Shown piece after piece: positions 1 through 9,332 of a DNA stretch of 64,000 nucleotides (position 1 is the first letter of the stretch; each line of letters starts with the position of its first letter). Under the pieces are notes generated by a model, which ran no database searches, was not told the origin of the DNA, and saw nothing but the letters and a program-made list of their open reading frames with translations. The position numbers were made by a program, and so were the translations under genes. This DNA is from Eubacteriaceae bacterium (lineage in GTDB: Bacteria > Bacillota > Clostridia > Peptostreptococcales > Anaerovoracaceae), in assembly GCA_902362805.1 (NCBI GenBank), contig CABIXY010000003.1, positions 529,140 to 593,139 on the forward strand. Direction: 5' to 3'.

Positions 1-1
1 C

Positions 2-244
2 TGTGCGGCGATTTCCTTTATGCACTGCATTATGAGAGAATACTTTTCTCTCCTGCTGGTGCCAATTGTCGCCAAAAAGATCGGCTATATGGAAGCGATA
101 GGCATCTGCGGCGCCACTGCAATGGGAGTCTGCCTGCCCATTGTGGAGAAATCGACGCGGGGAGATGTGGCGATTTATTCGTTTATATCGGGGATGATTC
201 ATACAGCATCGGTACCGATTTTGATTCCATTGATAATAGGATAA
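2..244 (+). CDS. lysO: LysO-family lysine exporter, C-terminal part
   Basis: The reading frame is open from the window edge, so the start lies outside. About 80 residues remain. They match the C-terminal end of LysO (YbjE, DUF340) membrane exporters: an MREYF stretch, then a conserved GATAMGVCLPIVEK loop, then a final hydrophobic helix ending in PILIPLIIG. LysO proteins export lysine and toxic lysine analogues across the cytoplasmic membrane. The stop codon lies 13 bases before the start of the MerR gene and the SD of that gene begins right after the stop, so the two are probably co-transcribed. The family call rests on only the last third of the protein. Confidence 0.75.
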   Translation, partial: CAAISFMHCIMREYFSLLLVPIVAKKIGYMEAIGICGATAMGVCLPIVEKSTRGDVAIYSFISGMIHTASVPILIPLIIG

Positions 245-257
245 GGAGGCTGCCATC

Positions 258-1040
258 GTGTTTTTAACAGTAGGTGAAATTTCAAAGGCTTTGGGCATTT
301 CCAACGAGGCCATCAGGTATTATGTCAAAGAGGGTATCATCAGGCCAAAGAAAAATGAAGAAAACAATTATTGGGAGTATTCTTCTGATGATTTGATGAA
401 GCTGACAGATGTACTCTTTTATAGAACCATGAATTTAACTATGAAAGAAATCAAACTGATCATGGGTGGATTGCCCCTTGAGGAGATTGGAGCCGTCATT
501 GATCAGAGGAAATCAGACATGATTCGTGAGATCAAAGAGAAAGTCAACGCACTTTCAGACCTGGATCTATGGCAGGAAAATTATCGAAAAGAGTTGGATT
601 TGATAGGCCGGTTCGTAACTGGCGCGATGCCGGCAGAGTTCAGAAGATATGGCTGCTTTGAAGAGCCGAACCATATGGCGCGTTATCTGGAGGAGTGTTT
701 TGACCTGGACAAAGAGGACTGGGGCGGCGTGTCCATTTCCTTTTATTACAATATCAATGATGAGAGACCAAAGCTTCAGCGTTATCTTTCGATTGAAGGC
801 TCCGTCAAATTAAAGGCATCCAATACTTATGACGACATTATTGAAGAGAGGGCCGATCAGTGTCTGATTACAGAAGTACACTATAGCGACGAGGTCCTCG
901 AGATGATCCAGCCCCTGATAGACTATGCTGGCGAACATCGTCTGAGGCTGACAGGGGCATTTTATGGACGAGAGGATACTAACTATTTTGTCGGCGATAA
1001 GCGGTCGGGGCTTTATAAAATCTATGCTCCCATAAACTAA
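258..1040 (+). CDS. MerR-family transcriptional regulator with effector-binding C-terminal domain
   Basis: The protein has 260 residues and a GTG start 8 bases after AAGGAGG. Residues 1-70 form a MerR winged-helix DNA-binding domain (FLTVGEISKALGISNEAIRYY, then a second recognition segment around NYWEYSSDDLMKL). A coiled-coil dimerisation helix follows at about 80-115. The rest (about 120-260) looks like a GyrI/BmrR-type ligand-binding domain, suggesting it senses a small organic compound. It directly follows the lysO tail and precedes the dipeptidase and antiporter genes after a terminator, so it may control either side. The ligand cannot be told from sequence. Confidence 0.85.
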   Translation: MFLTVGEISKALGISNEAIRYYVKEGIIRPKKNEENNYWEYSSDDLMKLTDVLFYRTMNLTMKEIKLIMGGLPLEEIGAVIDQRKSDMIREIKEKVNALSDLDLWQENYRKELDLIGRFVTGAMPAEFRRYGCFEEPNHMARYLEECFDLDKEDWGGVSISFYYNINDERPKLQRYLSIEGSVKLKASNTYDDIIEERADQCLITEVHYSDEVLEMIQPLIDYAGEHRLRLTGAFYGREDTNYFVGDKRSGLYKIYAPIN

Positions 1041-1063
1041 AGGAATTTTATGAATTTCTATTG

Positions 1064-1093
1064 ACCTCGGGGTTACCCCGAGGTTTATTCTTT
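1064..1093 (+). terminator. Intrinsic terminator after the MerR gene
   Basis: A perfect 9-bp stem, ACCTCGGGG (1064-1072) with CCCCGAGGT (1076-1084), has a 3-nt loop and is followed by a T-rich stretch. It separates the lysO-merR unit from the dipeptidase gene. Confidence 0.85.
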
Positions 1094-1133
1094 AGTTAGG
1101 CAAAAATTTTATAGAACAAAGGAGGCGAAGAAT

Positions 1134-2495
1134 TTGCATGCAGAAGAAATCAAGAAGTACATAGAGGATCACGAGAGAGATATCATTGCAGATCTGAAAG
1201 GTCTTGTGAATATTCCCAGCGTTTCTTCCGACAAAGAAAACGTAGGCAAGGCACTGGATTATGTGTTGAGGCTGGCAGAAAAGATGGGCTTTGAAGCGAA
1301 AAGCGTGCTGGATCATCAGGTAGGCGTAATCGAAATTGGGAAAGGCGAGGAGACGGTGGGCATTTTATCTCACGTAGATGTAGTGCCGGCAGAAAATCTT
1401 TCGTCCTGGATTAGTCCGCCATTTGAGATGACAGAAAGAGAGGGGCAGCTTTGGGGCCGCGGAACCATGGACGATAAAGGTGCCATCATCGTCTGCCTCT
1501 ACGCTATGAAGTGTCTATTGGATAGCGGAAAGCCGCTTCAGAAGAAGATTCAGATGATCTTAGGCACCCAAGAAGAGGTGATGTGGACTGATATGGAAAG
1601 CTATGTGGCTAATTATCCGCTGCCTGATTACGGATTTACTCCTGATGGGGAATTTCCCCTCTGCAATATTGAGAAAGGCTGTATGGATGTGGAACTGCAC
1701 TTTGCACTTGACGATACAATGGCTGAGGATGGCTGGTATCTTACTGATATCCATGCAGGACAGGCGACCAATGCGGTGCCTGGCAGTTGTACTTGTCAGA
1801 TGACTAGGTTTAAGAATGGTGTGGCGGCAGACTACAAGTCTTTGACAGCAGAGGGAAAGGCTGTCCATTCCTGCCAGCCAGAGAAAGGGGAAAATGCCAT
1901 CTTCAATCTGGCTGTCCTGATTGCGAAGGCAGAGCATTGTGAGAATCAAGTCAGCCGAGTTTTGATGATGCTGAGAGAGAAATTCGGCAGTCTCTACGGA
2001 GAAGAAATCGGACTGTACAGTGAAAGCGAGATATATAACGGGGAATTCGTCCACCGCAATGTCTTTGCGCCGACGCTGATAAGAACAGAAGAAAACCACC
2101 TGCTAGTCAATATCAATATCAGATTTGCATACGGAACAGACGAAAAGAAAATCATCACTGTACTGAATGAGCTGGCAGAAGCCTATGGAGGAGCCTTGAT
2201 CGTTCAAAACTCTATGCCGGCTGTGTATGTCAGTAAAGAGCGGCCTTTTATGAAAGCCTTTGGACAGGCTTACGAGGAAGGGTCCGGCAGAAAGCATGAA
2301 TTCGTCCTGGCTTACGGCGGATCTTATGCCAAAGCGATGCCGGGTATCGTCTCATGGGGACCCATTTTCCCAGGAGAGGAAGACACCTGCCACGAGGATA
2401 ATGAGCACATATCTATTAAAAGTCTGTTGGACAACGGAAAGGTGTTTGCCATTGCCTTAAATAAGGTGGCTCTGTCAGAAGAGAGTTTTAAATAA
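1134..2495 (+). CDS. M20-family dipeptidase (PepV/Sapep-like)
   Basis: The product has 453 residues, the usual length for PepV/Sapep dipeptidases. It is a cytoplasmic zinc metallopeptidase that hydrolyses short peptides. Visible family motifs are the first metal-site segment GILSHVDVVP, the bridging aspartate region GRGTMDDKGA, the catalytic/metal glutamates in LGTQEEVMW, TPDGEFPL, and the C-terminal CHEDNEHI segment with the last metal histidine. I chose the TTG start at 1134 because AAAGGAGG lies 8 bases upstream; the ATG at 1138 is out of frame. An NhaC-type antiporter follows 19 bases later, so the pair is probably co-transcribed. Substrate preference is not visible. Confidence 0.88.
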   Translation: MHAEEIKKYIEDHERDIIADLKGLVNIPSVSSDKENVGKALDYVLRLAEKMGFEAKSVLDHQVGVIEIGKGEETVGILSHVDVVPAENLSSWISPPFEMTEREGQLWGRGTMDDKGAIIVCLYAMKCLLDSGKPLQKKIQMILGTQEEVMWTDMESYVANYPLPDYGFTPDGEFPLCNIEKGCMDVELHFALDDTMAEDGWYLTDIHAGQATNAVPGSCTCQMTRFKNGVAADYKSLTAEGKAVHSCQPEKGENAIFNLAVLIAKAEHCENQVSRVLMMLREKFGSLYGEEIGLYSESEIYNGEFVHRNVFAPTLIRTEENHLLVNINIRFAYGTDEKKIITVLNELAEAYGGALIVQNSMPAVYVSKERPFMKAFGQAYEEGSGRKHEFVLAYGGSYAKAMPGIVSWGPIFPGEEDTCHEDNEHISIKSLLDNGKVFAIALNKVALSEESFK

Positions 2496-2514
2496 TTAAG
2501 GAAGGAATGATTTT

Positions 2515-3888
2515 ATGAATTTTGGATTTTGGAGTTTGATACCGGTCGTCGTAATTATCGTATTCGCGTTGATTACTAAGGATACGTTTATATCCCTGTT
2601 CCTCGGTGTGGCGACGGGTTTCATCATGGTTGCGGGCGGTAATCCCGCAAAGGCTTTTGACGGCTTTCTCGACGCCCTCTATGGAGTCATGACCGACAAA
2701 GATACGGCTTGGGTGCTGCTGATCTGCGGCCTCTTCGGCTCTTTGATCATACTGATTACTAAGGCCGGCGGCGCTTTGGGATTTTCCAGGCTGGCTGAAC
2801 GATTATTAAAAACCAGGACGGCATCCATGATTGGAACCTGGATTTTGGGAATCATCGTCTGCGTAGACGATTATCTCAACTGCTTGGCTGTGGGTGCGGC
2901 AGTGAGAAAAATTACTGACAAAGAGCGCGTTTCTCGGGAGATGCTAGCCTACATCATCAATTCCACGGGAGTAACGGTATGTGCGATTATTCCTTTCTCC
3001 TCTTGGGCTGCATTTATGGGAGGCCTGATGGATAAGGCCGATATGCTGGGCGGATACAGCGTATCAAGCGCATATATTCATACGATTCCTTACATGCTTT
3101 ACGGCTGGCTGGCAGTAATATGCGTGCCGCTATTCATTTTAAAAGTAATCCCCCTCTTTGGACCGATGAAGTCTGCGGAGCGCAGGGCACTGGATACTGG
3201 CGAAGTGTTCTCAAAGGAAACAAAGGCACAACTGACGGAACTTCCTGATGAAGAATTACAATTTAAGGATAAAAAGTGCAGAGCGATTAATTTTTTAGCG
3301 CCGATTATCTTGGTCGCGGTTTTGACTGTGACGACGGAGGACCTGCTCATCGGCGTGTTCGCGGCTTTGGCTCTGTGTTTTGTCATGTATCTGCCGCAGC
3401 GGCTGATGAGTGTAAAAGAGTATTTCAATAATATCATGGGCGGTCTTGCCGATATGTTTTCTATGCTGGTCATTATCATCTTGTCTTATACGCTGATTGA
3501 GGTCAACGGACAACTGGGTCTGGTAGAATTTGTCGTAGATATCGCCCTGAAAGCGGTCAATCCAGCATTGCTTCCTGCAACAATCTTTGTCGTCATCGGA
3601 TTGCTGTCCTTTGCTTCCGGCAGCTTCTGGGGACTTGCAGCGATTGCTTTCCCAATTGTCGGACCTCTGGCAGCAGCTTTGAGTGTCAATCCTCTGTTAT
3701 GCGGCGGCGCGCTGATTTCTGCAGTCGCTTTTGGCGGACACATCTGCCTCTATTCAGATACGGTTATTTTGACATCTGCATCGACACAGGTCACGAATGC
3801 AGAGTATTTCAGAACTTCGGCGCCACTTGTGGCAGTTCCCTTTGTACTGGCAACAATCGGCTTTGTAATCATGGGTGTCGTGCTGTAA
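2515..3888 (+). CDS. NhaC-family Na+/H+ antiporter-like membrane protein
   Basis: The protein has 457 residues and about 11-12 hydrophobic segments throughout. It carries NhaC-type features such as the CVDDYLNCLAVG segment, a SFWGLAAIAFPI segment and a GGHICLYSDTVILTSAST segment, where charged or polar residues lie in membrane helices. Members of this family exchange sodium for protons, or in some cases amino-acid pairs, across the cytoplasmic membrane. The gene lies just behind the dipeptidase, which suggests coupling of peptide or amino-acid use to ion or metabolite exchange. An amino-acid antiporter role is possible and cannot be excluded. Confidence 0.85.
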   Translation: MNFGFWSLIPVVVIIVFALITKDTFISLFLGVATGFIMVAGGNPAKAFDGFLDALYGVMTDKDTAWVLLICGLFGSLIILITKAGGALGFSRLAERLLKTRTASMIGTWILGIIVCVDDYLNCLAVGAAVRKITDKERVSREMLAYIINSTGVTVCAIIPFSSWAAFMGGLMDKADMLGGYSVSSAYIHTIPYMLYGWLAVICVPLFILKVIPLFGPMKSAERRALDTGEVFSKETKAQLTELPDEELQFKDKKCRAINFLAPIILVAVLTVTTEDLLIGVFAALALCFVMYLPQRLMSVKEYFNNIMGGLADMFSMLVIIILSYTLIEVNGQLGLVEFVVDIALKAVNPALLPATIFVVIGLLSFASGSFWGLAAIAFPIVGPLAAALSVNPLLCGGALISAVAFGGHICLYSDTVILTSASTQVTNAEYFRTSAPLVAVPFVLATIGFVIMGVVL

Positions 3889-4010
3889 TCAGAAAGGCTT
3901 TGCACTGTTTGAAATGGATGCATGTGATAAACTGTGAGAAATTGAAAAATGCTGGGGAGCGTAAAATGACCTTAGCGACCAGGGCAATCGCCCGACGTGA
4001 AATGCAGATG

Positions 4011-4060
4011 AAAAGGATGCGGAATTGATAGGATTTTTCTTATCAATTCCGCATCCTTTT
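4011..4060. terminator. Bidirectional intrinsic terminator
   Basis: A perfect 20-bp inverted repeat (4011-4030 with 4041-4060, 10-nt loop) starts with AAAA and ends with TTTT. It can therefore terminate both the antiporter gene from the left and the GntR gene (minus strand) from the right. Confidence 0.9.
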
Positions 4061-4066
4061 TTGATG

Positions 4067-4714
4067 TTACAGTAATTCATGATGAGCGTTGCTCGGTGAC
4101 CAGTGAACATTGGTGATATAGTCAAAAAGTGCATTTTTGTCTACTTCTTTGAAGAGTCTGAGAATCTCCCGGTGCTCGTCGTTGATCAAAGCCAGATACT
4201 CTTTGCTTCTACTGGCGTTATCTTTCGAAAACCCCCTCGTGAAGAATTTGCTTTTTAGTCGGGAGATGGTGTCCTCCAAAACTTCGTTGTCACATTTTTC
4301 TATATAGACTGAATGAAACAGTTCTTGCTGTTCCAAATACATCTCGTAATTGTCTGTCTTAATAGCTAAATCCATACTCTGAATGTAAAAATCCATACGA
4401 GAAAGATCTTTTTCTGTTAAGATATCACAGGCCATCTGGGCGGCAGTACCATCCAGGGGACCTATCACGATATATAATTCAGATGCTTCCTTTTCTGAAA
4501 CACCTTTCAAGACAAATCCTTTTCGCGGTACATTTTCTAAAATCCCTTCGCAGGAAAGCTGAATCAAAGCTTCTCTAACTGGCGTCCGGCTTACGGATAA
4601 CTCTTGTGAAATGGCAGTTTCGTTGATTCGCTGTGAGGGGAGTAGATTACCTTCCAACACCTGTTCTGTGATATAGCTGTATACATGATCCTTTAGTGTC
4701 TTGTATTTTTTCAT
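4067..4714 (-). CDS. GntR-family regulator, FCD (FadR/VanR) subfamily
   Basis: The protein has 215 residues. The N-terminal winged helix-turn-helix (about 5-70) has the GntR signature with INETAISQELSVSRTPVREALIQL. The C-terminal all-helical FCD domain (about 85-205) carries spaced polar residues that usually bind a metal and a carboxylate ligand. A GGAGG site precedes the ATG. It is divergent from the ddaH operon and shares a 216-bp control region with it, so it most likely regulates that operon and itself. The ligand is unknown; an arginine derivative or its product is a reasonable guess. Confidence 0.88.
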   Translation of the reverse strand: MKKYKTLKDHVYSYITEQVLEGNLLPSQRINETAISQELSVSRTPVREALIQLSCEGILENVPRKGFVLKGVSEKEASELYIVIGPLDGTAAQMACDILTEKDLSRMDFYIQSMDLAIKTDNYEMYLEQQELFHSVYIEKCDNEVLEDTISRLKSKFFTRGFSKDNASRSKEYLALINDEHREILRLFKEVDKNALFDYITNVHWSPSNAHHELL

Positions 4715-4742
4715 ACAATTCCTCCAAATTGGTGAGTTTTCC

Positions 4743-4756
4743 TGATTACGTAATCA
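4743..4756. promoter_or_regulatory. Candidate GntR operator (autoregulation)
   Basis: TGATTACGTAATCA is a perfect 14-bp palindrome about 30 bp upstream of the gntR start codon. It lies next to a TATTAT -10-like box on the minus strand. Its size and symmetry fit a GntR-family dimer site; the assignment is inferred. Confidence 0.5.
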
Positions 4757-4819
4757 TAATATCACAAAATATGGAAAAAAGGAATCAAAATATATATTTA
4801 ACAGAATTAACAGAATTCA

Positions 4820-4883
4820 TTGACAAAATATAATATACGGTGTATAATCCACAATATAAACGAACGGTACATAATATACCGTT
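4820..4883 (+). promoter_or_regulatory. Consensus promoter and candidate operator of the ddaH operon
   Basis: TTGACA (4820-4825), a 17-bp spacer and TATAAT (4843-4848) match the vegetative consensus exactly. The -10 region overlaps a small inverted repeat, TATAC-GGT-GTATA (4834-4846). A second perfect one, AACGGTA-N7-TACCGTT (4863-4883), sits over the expected transcription start. Such a strong promoter with palindromes at -10 and +10 suggests tight repression, most simply by the adjacent GntR protein. Confidence 0.7.
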
Positions 4884-4930
4884 AAAGAACAAAGTAAACC
4901 GAACCACCAAAAGTAAAGGAGAGAATCAAA

Positions 4931-5707
4931 ATGAAAAAGTTTAATCATGTAATCGTAAGAAGACCGTGTAAGGCGATGGTAGAGGGTATTACCTCGGCAC
5001 CTGAATTAGGAAAACCTGATTATGAACTGGCATTAAAACAGCATGACGCTTATATCGAAGCATTGAAACAGTGCGGCGTAGATGTGACAGTTCTGGAGGC
5101 TGACGAGAGATATCCGGACTCCTGCTTTGTAGAAGATCCTGCTCTGATTACGAGAAAGTGTGCGATCATCACGAATCCTGGCGCAGCATCGAGAAACGGC
5201 GAGAAGGATGAGATAGTAGGAGCAGTAAAGAAATTCTTCTCTGATGATCAGATTGAATACATTAAAGCACCTGGCACCCTGGAAGGCGGCGATGTCATGA
5301 TGGTTGGCGACCACTTCTATGTGGGAAAATCTGCAAGAACTAACGAGGAAGGCATCAGACAGCTGACAGAAATCCTCGCCAAATATGATATGACTTGTTC
5401 AGAAGTAAAGCTGGAGAAAGTATTGCACTTGAAGACCGGTGTCAACTATTTGGAAAACAACAACATGCTGGTATCAGGAGAGTTCATCGAGAAGCCCGAC
5501 TTTGAAAAATACGACAAAGTTGTCATTCCAGAGGAAGAAGCGTACGCCGCAAATTGCATCTGGGTCAACGATAAAGTCATCGTGCCAGAGGGTTATCCGG
5601 CTGTTTTAGAGGCGGTAAAAGGCATGGGCTATGAAACCTTACTGGTAGATACGTCAGAATACAGAAAGCTGGACGGCGGCCTCAGTTGTCTGTCACTGAG
5701 ATTTTAA
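4931..5707 (+). CDS. ddaH: Dimethylarginine dimethylaminohydrolase (DDAH)
   Basis: The protein has 258 residues, close to the 254 of the Pseudomonas enzyme. It belongs to the guanidino-group modifying (pentein) superfamily. DDAH hydrolyses N-methylated arginines to citrulline and methyl- or dimethylamine. The catalytic set is in place: Glu118 in LEGGDV, His166 in VLHLKTG and Cys253 in GGLSCLS. Each is offset by exactly four positions from Glu114, His162 and Cys249 that I recall for the Pseudomonas enzyme. It is the first gene of a four-gene operon behind a consensus promoter. An arginine deiminase or another guanidine hydrolase of the same fold is the alternative, but the short length fits DDAH better. 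Confidence 0.85.
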   Translation: MKKFNHVIVRRPCKAMVEGITSAPELGKPDYELALKQHDAYIEALKQCGVDVTVLEADERYPDSCFVEDPALITRKCAIITNPGAASRNGEKDEIVGAVKKFFSDDQIEYIKAPGTLEGGDVMMVGDHFYVGKSARTNEEGIRQLTEILAKYDMTCSEVKLEKVLHLKTGVNYLENNNMLVSGEFIEKPDFEKYDKVVIPEEEAYAANCIWVNDKVIVPEGYPAVLEAVKGMGYETLLVDTSEYRKLDGGLSCLSLRF

Positions 5708-5728
5708 TTGAGATAAATTAGATGGGAG

Positions 5729-6898
5729 ATGAAGGATTTGAAGAGTCCGTACATAGCAAAGAGACATTGGGATTTTGAAGAAGCTGCCCTGAGTAAAACC
5801 AATGAGATGGTAAAACGATATGAGGATGTGATTGATCTCAGCATTGGCGACCCGGATTATCCGGCCGATAAGGGATGTATTGACAAGATGCACGAAGAGG
5901 CTTTAGCAGGTCATACAAGATATACAGAATTCCTGGGCGATGAGGATTTGAGACGGGAAACTATCAAACAGTATAAAGAAGATTACGGATTTGACTTCGA
6001 CGAAGATGAAATCATCATAACCGCAGGCGGCACTCACGCCATGTATCTGACCATGGAAGCTATCCTTGACGAAGGTGATGAAGTCATCGCTATTGCGCCG
6101 TATTATATCTATTATCAGCCGCAAATTGAACTGCCAAGAGGGAAGTTGGTGGTCTACAACACACGCAGCGAAGATAATTTTGATGTGGATTTGGCAGAAT
6201 TCGAAAAACATATTACAAGCCGTACGAAGGCCGTAATCATCAATTCACCTAATAACCCAAGCGGCAAGGTGTATAGCCCGGAAAACGTCAGGGGGATACT
6301 GGAAATGGCGGAGAAATACGACTTTCTGGTCATCGCTGATGATATTTATGGGGCATTGAACTATACCGACAATAAAAAGGCGATTTGTTCCTACGAAGAA
6401 CGGCCAAAACGAGTGATCACGATTTACAGTTATTCAAAAGATTACTCCATGACAGGGCTGAGACTGGGACATGTTATCGCTGATAAGGAATTGATCGCTA
6501 CCATGAGACGAGTTAATGAAGCTGTCAACTTCACCATCAACTCCATGTCACAAAGACTAGGCATTGCAGCGATTAAGGGCAGAAAAGAAATTCAGAAAGG
6601 GCTGTACGATGAGTATCACAAGAGGGTGATGTATCTCTATGAGCGCATACAAAGAATGAAGAATATCACCTGCACAAAGCCAGAGGGTACTTTCTATGTC
6701 TTTGCTAACATTAAAGCGACGGGTATCAACTCTATGGACATCTGGGAAAAAATCCTCGATGAAGCCCATGTGCTGGTATTGCCAGGAAGCGGATTTGGCG
6801 AAGCGGGAGAGGGCTTTATCCGCATCGCATGCACTGTAGGCATTGATACACTGAAGGAAGCCTTTGACAGGTTGGAGAAAATGGAGATTTTTAAATAA
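5729..6898 (+). CDS. PLP-dependent aminotransferase, class I/II
   Basis: The 389-residue product has the fold-type I aminotransferase pattern: NSPNNPSGKVYS, IADDIYGAL with the pyridine-binding Asp, and SYSKDYSMTGLRLGH with the Schiff-base lysine at 237. The C-terminal arginine segment is GFIRIACTVG. It moves an amino group between an amino acid and a 2-oxo acid in the cytoplasm. It starts 22 bases after ddaH and is followed by a symporter and a 2-hydroxyacid dehydrogenase. A clear paralogue is encoded at 54426-55589. In this setting it could transaminate arginine derivatives or the amino acids made from them; the substrate is not visible. Confidence 0.88.
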   Translation: MKDLKSPYIAKRHWDFEEAALSKTNEMVKRYEDVIDLSIGDPDYPADKGCIDKMHEEALAGHTRYTEFLGDEDLRRETIKQYKEDYGFDFDEDEIIITAGGTHAMYLTMEAILDEGDEVIAIAPYYIYYQPQIELPRGKLVVYNTRSEDNFDVDLAEFEKHITSRTKAVIINSPNNPSGKVYSPENVRGILEMAEKYDFLVIADDIYGALNYTDNKKAICSYEERPKRVITIYSYSKDYSMTGLRLGHVIADKELIATMRRVNEAVNFTINSMSQRLGIAAIKGRKEIQKGLYDEYHKRVMYLYERIQRMKNITCTKPEGTFYVFANIKATGINSMDIWEKILDEAHVLVLPGSGFGEAGEGFIRIACTVGIDTLKEAFDRLEKMEIFK

Positions 6899-6935
6899 AT
6901 TATTGCCTGAGATAGAAGAAAGTGAAAGGTGAAAT

Positions 6936-8366
6936 ATGAATATTGATATTATTGACTGGATCATTATAGCAATATATCTTGCAGGCATGCTGGTAATCGG
7001 CTTTATTGCAAAAGGTAAAATCGAAACCATGGATGATTTCATCCTGGGAGGACGAAGGTTTAACAGATGGGCTTTGATTGGCACCATTTTGGCCACAATG
7101 GTAGGTTCAGGCATGTTGATGGGCGCGGTGGGAAACGTATACACCAGCGGAGCAGAAAGTTCAGCTTTCTGGATTTACATAGGTATGGGCATCGGCCTAG
7201 TTACCATGGGAATCTGGAGTAAGGCGATCAGAAATACCAATGCCAGGTCTTTAGCAGAAATTACGTCCGTTTTCGGCGTATCTACCAGACTGGCTGCGGC
7301 CATTGTTGTTTCCATCTATGCTGTTGCATTGGTAGCAATCAACATCGCGGGTCTGCGGACGATTATCGTTTACGTGTTCAGCGGAATCAACATTTCCATT
7401 CCTGTAGCGACGATTATCGCTGCGGCAATTTCCATCGCTTATACGGCAATGGGCGGATTCTTTGCAGTCGTCTGGACAGACGTAGCGCAGCTGGGCATTA
7501 TGATTCTCGGCGTATTCATTATCGGCCCGATTATCGGTCTGACCATGGTAGATGGCGGTATGGATACAATTATCACGACCTATGAAGCAGAGGGAATGAC
7601 CATTACCAATCCGTTAGCAGGAGGGGTGACTGTAGGTATTGTCGGAACGGTACTGACTTACTTCCTGACATCTCCTGGCGATCCAACTATGCCGCAGAGG
7701 GCTTTGTCGGCAAAGGATGCAAAGACCGCGAGGTTCTCCTTTACAACGACGGGAATCATCGCACTGCTCTTTGGCGTTTCTATTCTCATCATCGGTGGAG
7801 CAATTCATGTTTTAATGCCGGGAATCGAAGCAAAAGATTCTGTGCTGCCATTGTTCATAGCAACGTACTATCCGCCAGTCATCAAGGGAATCTGTTTAGC
7901 AGGAACGGTAGCAGCTGTCATGTCGTCCTTTGACTCTTTCTTGATTCTGGCGACGACCCATATCATGTACGATATCGGAAGAACGATCAAACCGGATATG
8001 CCTGAAGAAAAGATTTCAAAAGCGCTGCCGAAGCTGACGATTATTATCGGCATACTGGGCATCATCGTGGCCTTGTTTATTACAAGTCTGCTTGACTATC
8101 TGACCGCAGTATTCAGCATCGTAGGTTCTGCTTTGGTACCAGTGCTGGTAGCTGCCCTGTTCTTTAAATATAAGACATCAAAGAGAGCTGCGACCTTATC
8201 CATTATCCTGGGAGGTGGTATTCCGGCTGTTCTGTTCTTCACCGTAGGATACGATGTACCGCTGGGCGATCCGACTTTCATCGGCGTGGGAGCATCTATT
8301 TTGACTTTAATTATTGGCTCGCTGATTTGGAAGGATAAAGTCAGCGTAGAAGAGAAAGCGGCATAA
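6936..8366 (+). CDS. Sodium:solute symporter (SSS family)
   Basis: The protein has 476 residues and about 13 membrane helices. SSS-family marks are the early FILGGRRFNRWALIGTILATMVGSGM segment, the substrate/sodium region around SSFDSFLILATTHIMYD and a conserved N-terminal helix. These transporters import sugars, amino acids, carboxylates or osmolytes with sodium. Its place between the aminotransferase and the dehydrogenase of the ddaH operon suggests it imports the operon substrate, possibly a methylated arginine or related guanidino compound. That specificity is an inference from context only. Confidence 0.88.
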   Translation: MNIDIIDWIIIAIYLAGMLVIGFIAKGKIETMDDFILGGRRFNRWALIGTILATMVGSGMLMGAVGNVYTSGAESSAFWIYIGMGIGLVTMGIWSKAIRNTNARSLAEITSVFGVSTRLAAAIVVSIYAVALVAINIAGLRTIIVYVFSGINISIPVATIIAAAISIAYTAMGGFFAVVWTDVAQLGIMILGVFIIGPIIGLTMVDGGMDTIITTYEAEGMTITNPLAGGVTVGIVGTVLTYFLTSPGDPTMPQRALSAKDAKTARFSFTTTGIIALLFGVSILIIGGAIHVLMPGIEAKDSVLPLFIATYYPPVIKGICLAGTVAAVMSSFDSFLILATTHIMYDIGRTIKPDMPEEKISKALPKLTIIIGILGIIVALFITSLLDYLTAVFSIVGSALVPVLVAALFFKYKTSKRAATLSIILGGGIPAVLFFTVGYDVPLGDPTFIGVGASILTLIIGSLIWKDKVSVEEKAA

Positions 8367-8387
8367 GCTTAGTAAGGTGGTGTTAAT

Positions 8388-9314
8388 TTGAAATTTTGTC
8401 TAATTGATGCAGGTATTTTTATAGATAAACCGGAACTATTGGATCCGTTGAGGGCCATAGGCGAAGTAGAAGTCTTCAATGGCATACCTGCGGGAACGGA
8501 AGAAGTTATCGAACGGGCAGGTGATGCCGACGTTATCGCTTTCGGGTTGATGCAGTTTACTGAGGAAATGCTGGACGCGCTTCCAAAGCTGAAGGTACTT
8601 CAATTTATAGGTACAGGCATGTGGAATTTCGTCAATGTCGATTATGCGCAGAGCAGAGGAATTAAAGTCCTCAATATCGACGGCTATGGAAGCAATGCTG
8701 TCGCAGAGTTTGCAACTGCCATGGCATTAGCGCTGGCAAAAAATATCCCTCCTGCCGACAGGGTACTGAAAGAGGACAGATGGAGCATCGACGGTTTGAT
8801 GGGTAAGGAAATGAAAGGATCTACAGTCGGTGTTGTCGGCACCGGGAGCATCGGGCGCTTATCCGCAGAAAAGTTTGCAGCACTGGGAGCTGAAGTCATA
8901 GCCTGTGATATCTATGAAAGCGATTATTTAAAAGAAAATTACAAAATTCAATATAAATCCATGAAAGAAATTTTTATGGAGGCAGATATTGTAACCCTGC
9001 ATATGAAAGTAACGGAGGAAAATGAAAGGATTATCGATTACAAATTATTATCGCTGATGAAAAAAGACGCACTTTTAATCAATGTAGCCAGAGCGGAATT
9101 GGTCAACACAGAAGATTTATATAAAGCGTTGATTTCGGGGAATCTGGCTGGTGCCGCCATCGATGTATATGACAGCGAGCCGCCAACGGCGAGGGATTAT
9201 CAGCTTGCTCAGCTGAAAAATGTTATCGCCACACCGCACATCGGCTATTACACCCAGGAAGCCAATGACAACTCGATCAAAATGACGGTCTCCTCTATCT
9301 TAGCCGCTCTATAG
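8388..9314 (+). CDS. D-isomer-specific 2-hydroxyacid dehydrogenase
   Basis: The product has 308 residues and a TTG start 7 bases after AAGGTGG. It has an NAD-binding Rossmann motif (VGVVGTGSIGR, about 144-154), the substrate-binding arginine in LINVARAELVN, and the catalytic histidine in ATPHIGYYT near the end. Enzymes of this family reduce 2-oxo acids to D-2-hydroxy acids with NADH, or the reverse. As the last gene of the ddaH operon it could dispose of electrons by reducing the oxo acid made by the aminotransferase. A phosphoglycerate dehydrogenase role is unlikely because no ACT or regulatory domain is present. Confidence 0.85.
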   Translation: MKFCLIDAGIFIDKPELLDPLRAIGEVEVFNGIPAGTEEVIERAGDADVIAFGLMQFTEEMLDALPKLKVLQFIGTGMWNFVNVDYAQSRGIKVLNIDGYGSNAVAEFATAMALALAKNIPPADRVLKEDRWSIDGLMGKEMKGSTVGVVGTGSIGRLSAEKFAALGAEVIACDIYESDYLKENYKIQYKSMKEIFMEADIVTLHMKVTEENERIIDYKLLSLMKKDALLINVARAELVNTEDLYKALISGNLAGAAIDVYDSEPPTARDYQLAQLKNVIATPHIGYYTQEANDNSIKMTVSSILAAL

Positions 9315-9332
9315 GCTTTAGGTGGAGTCTGG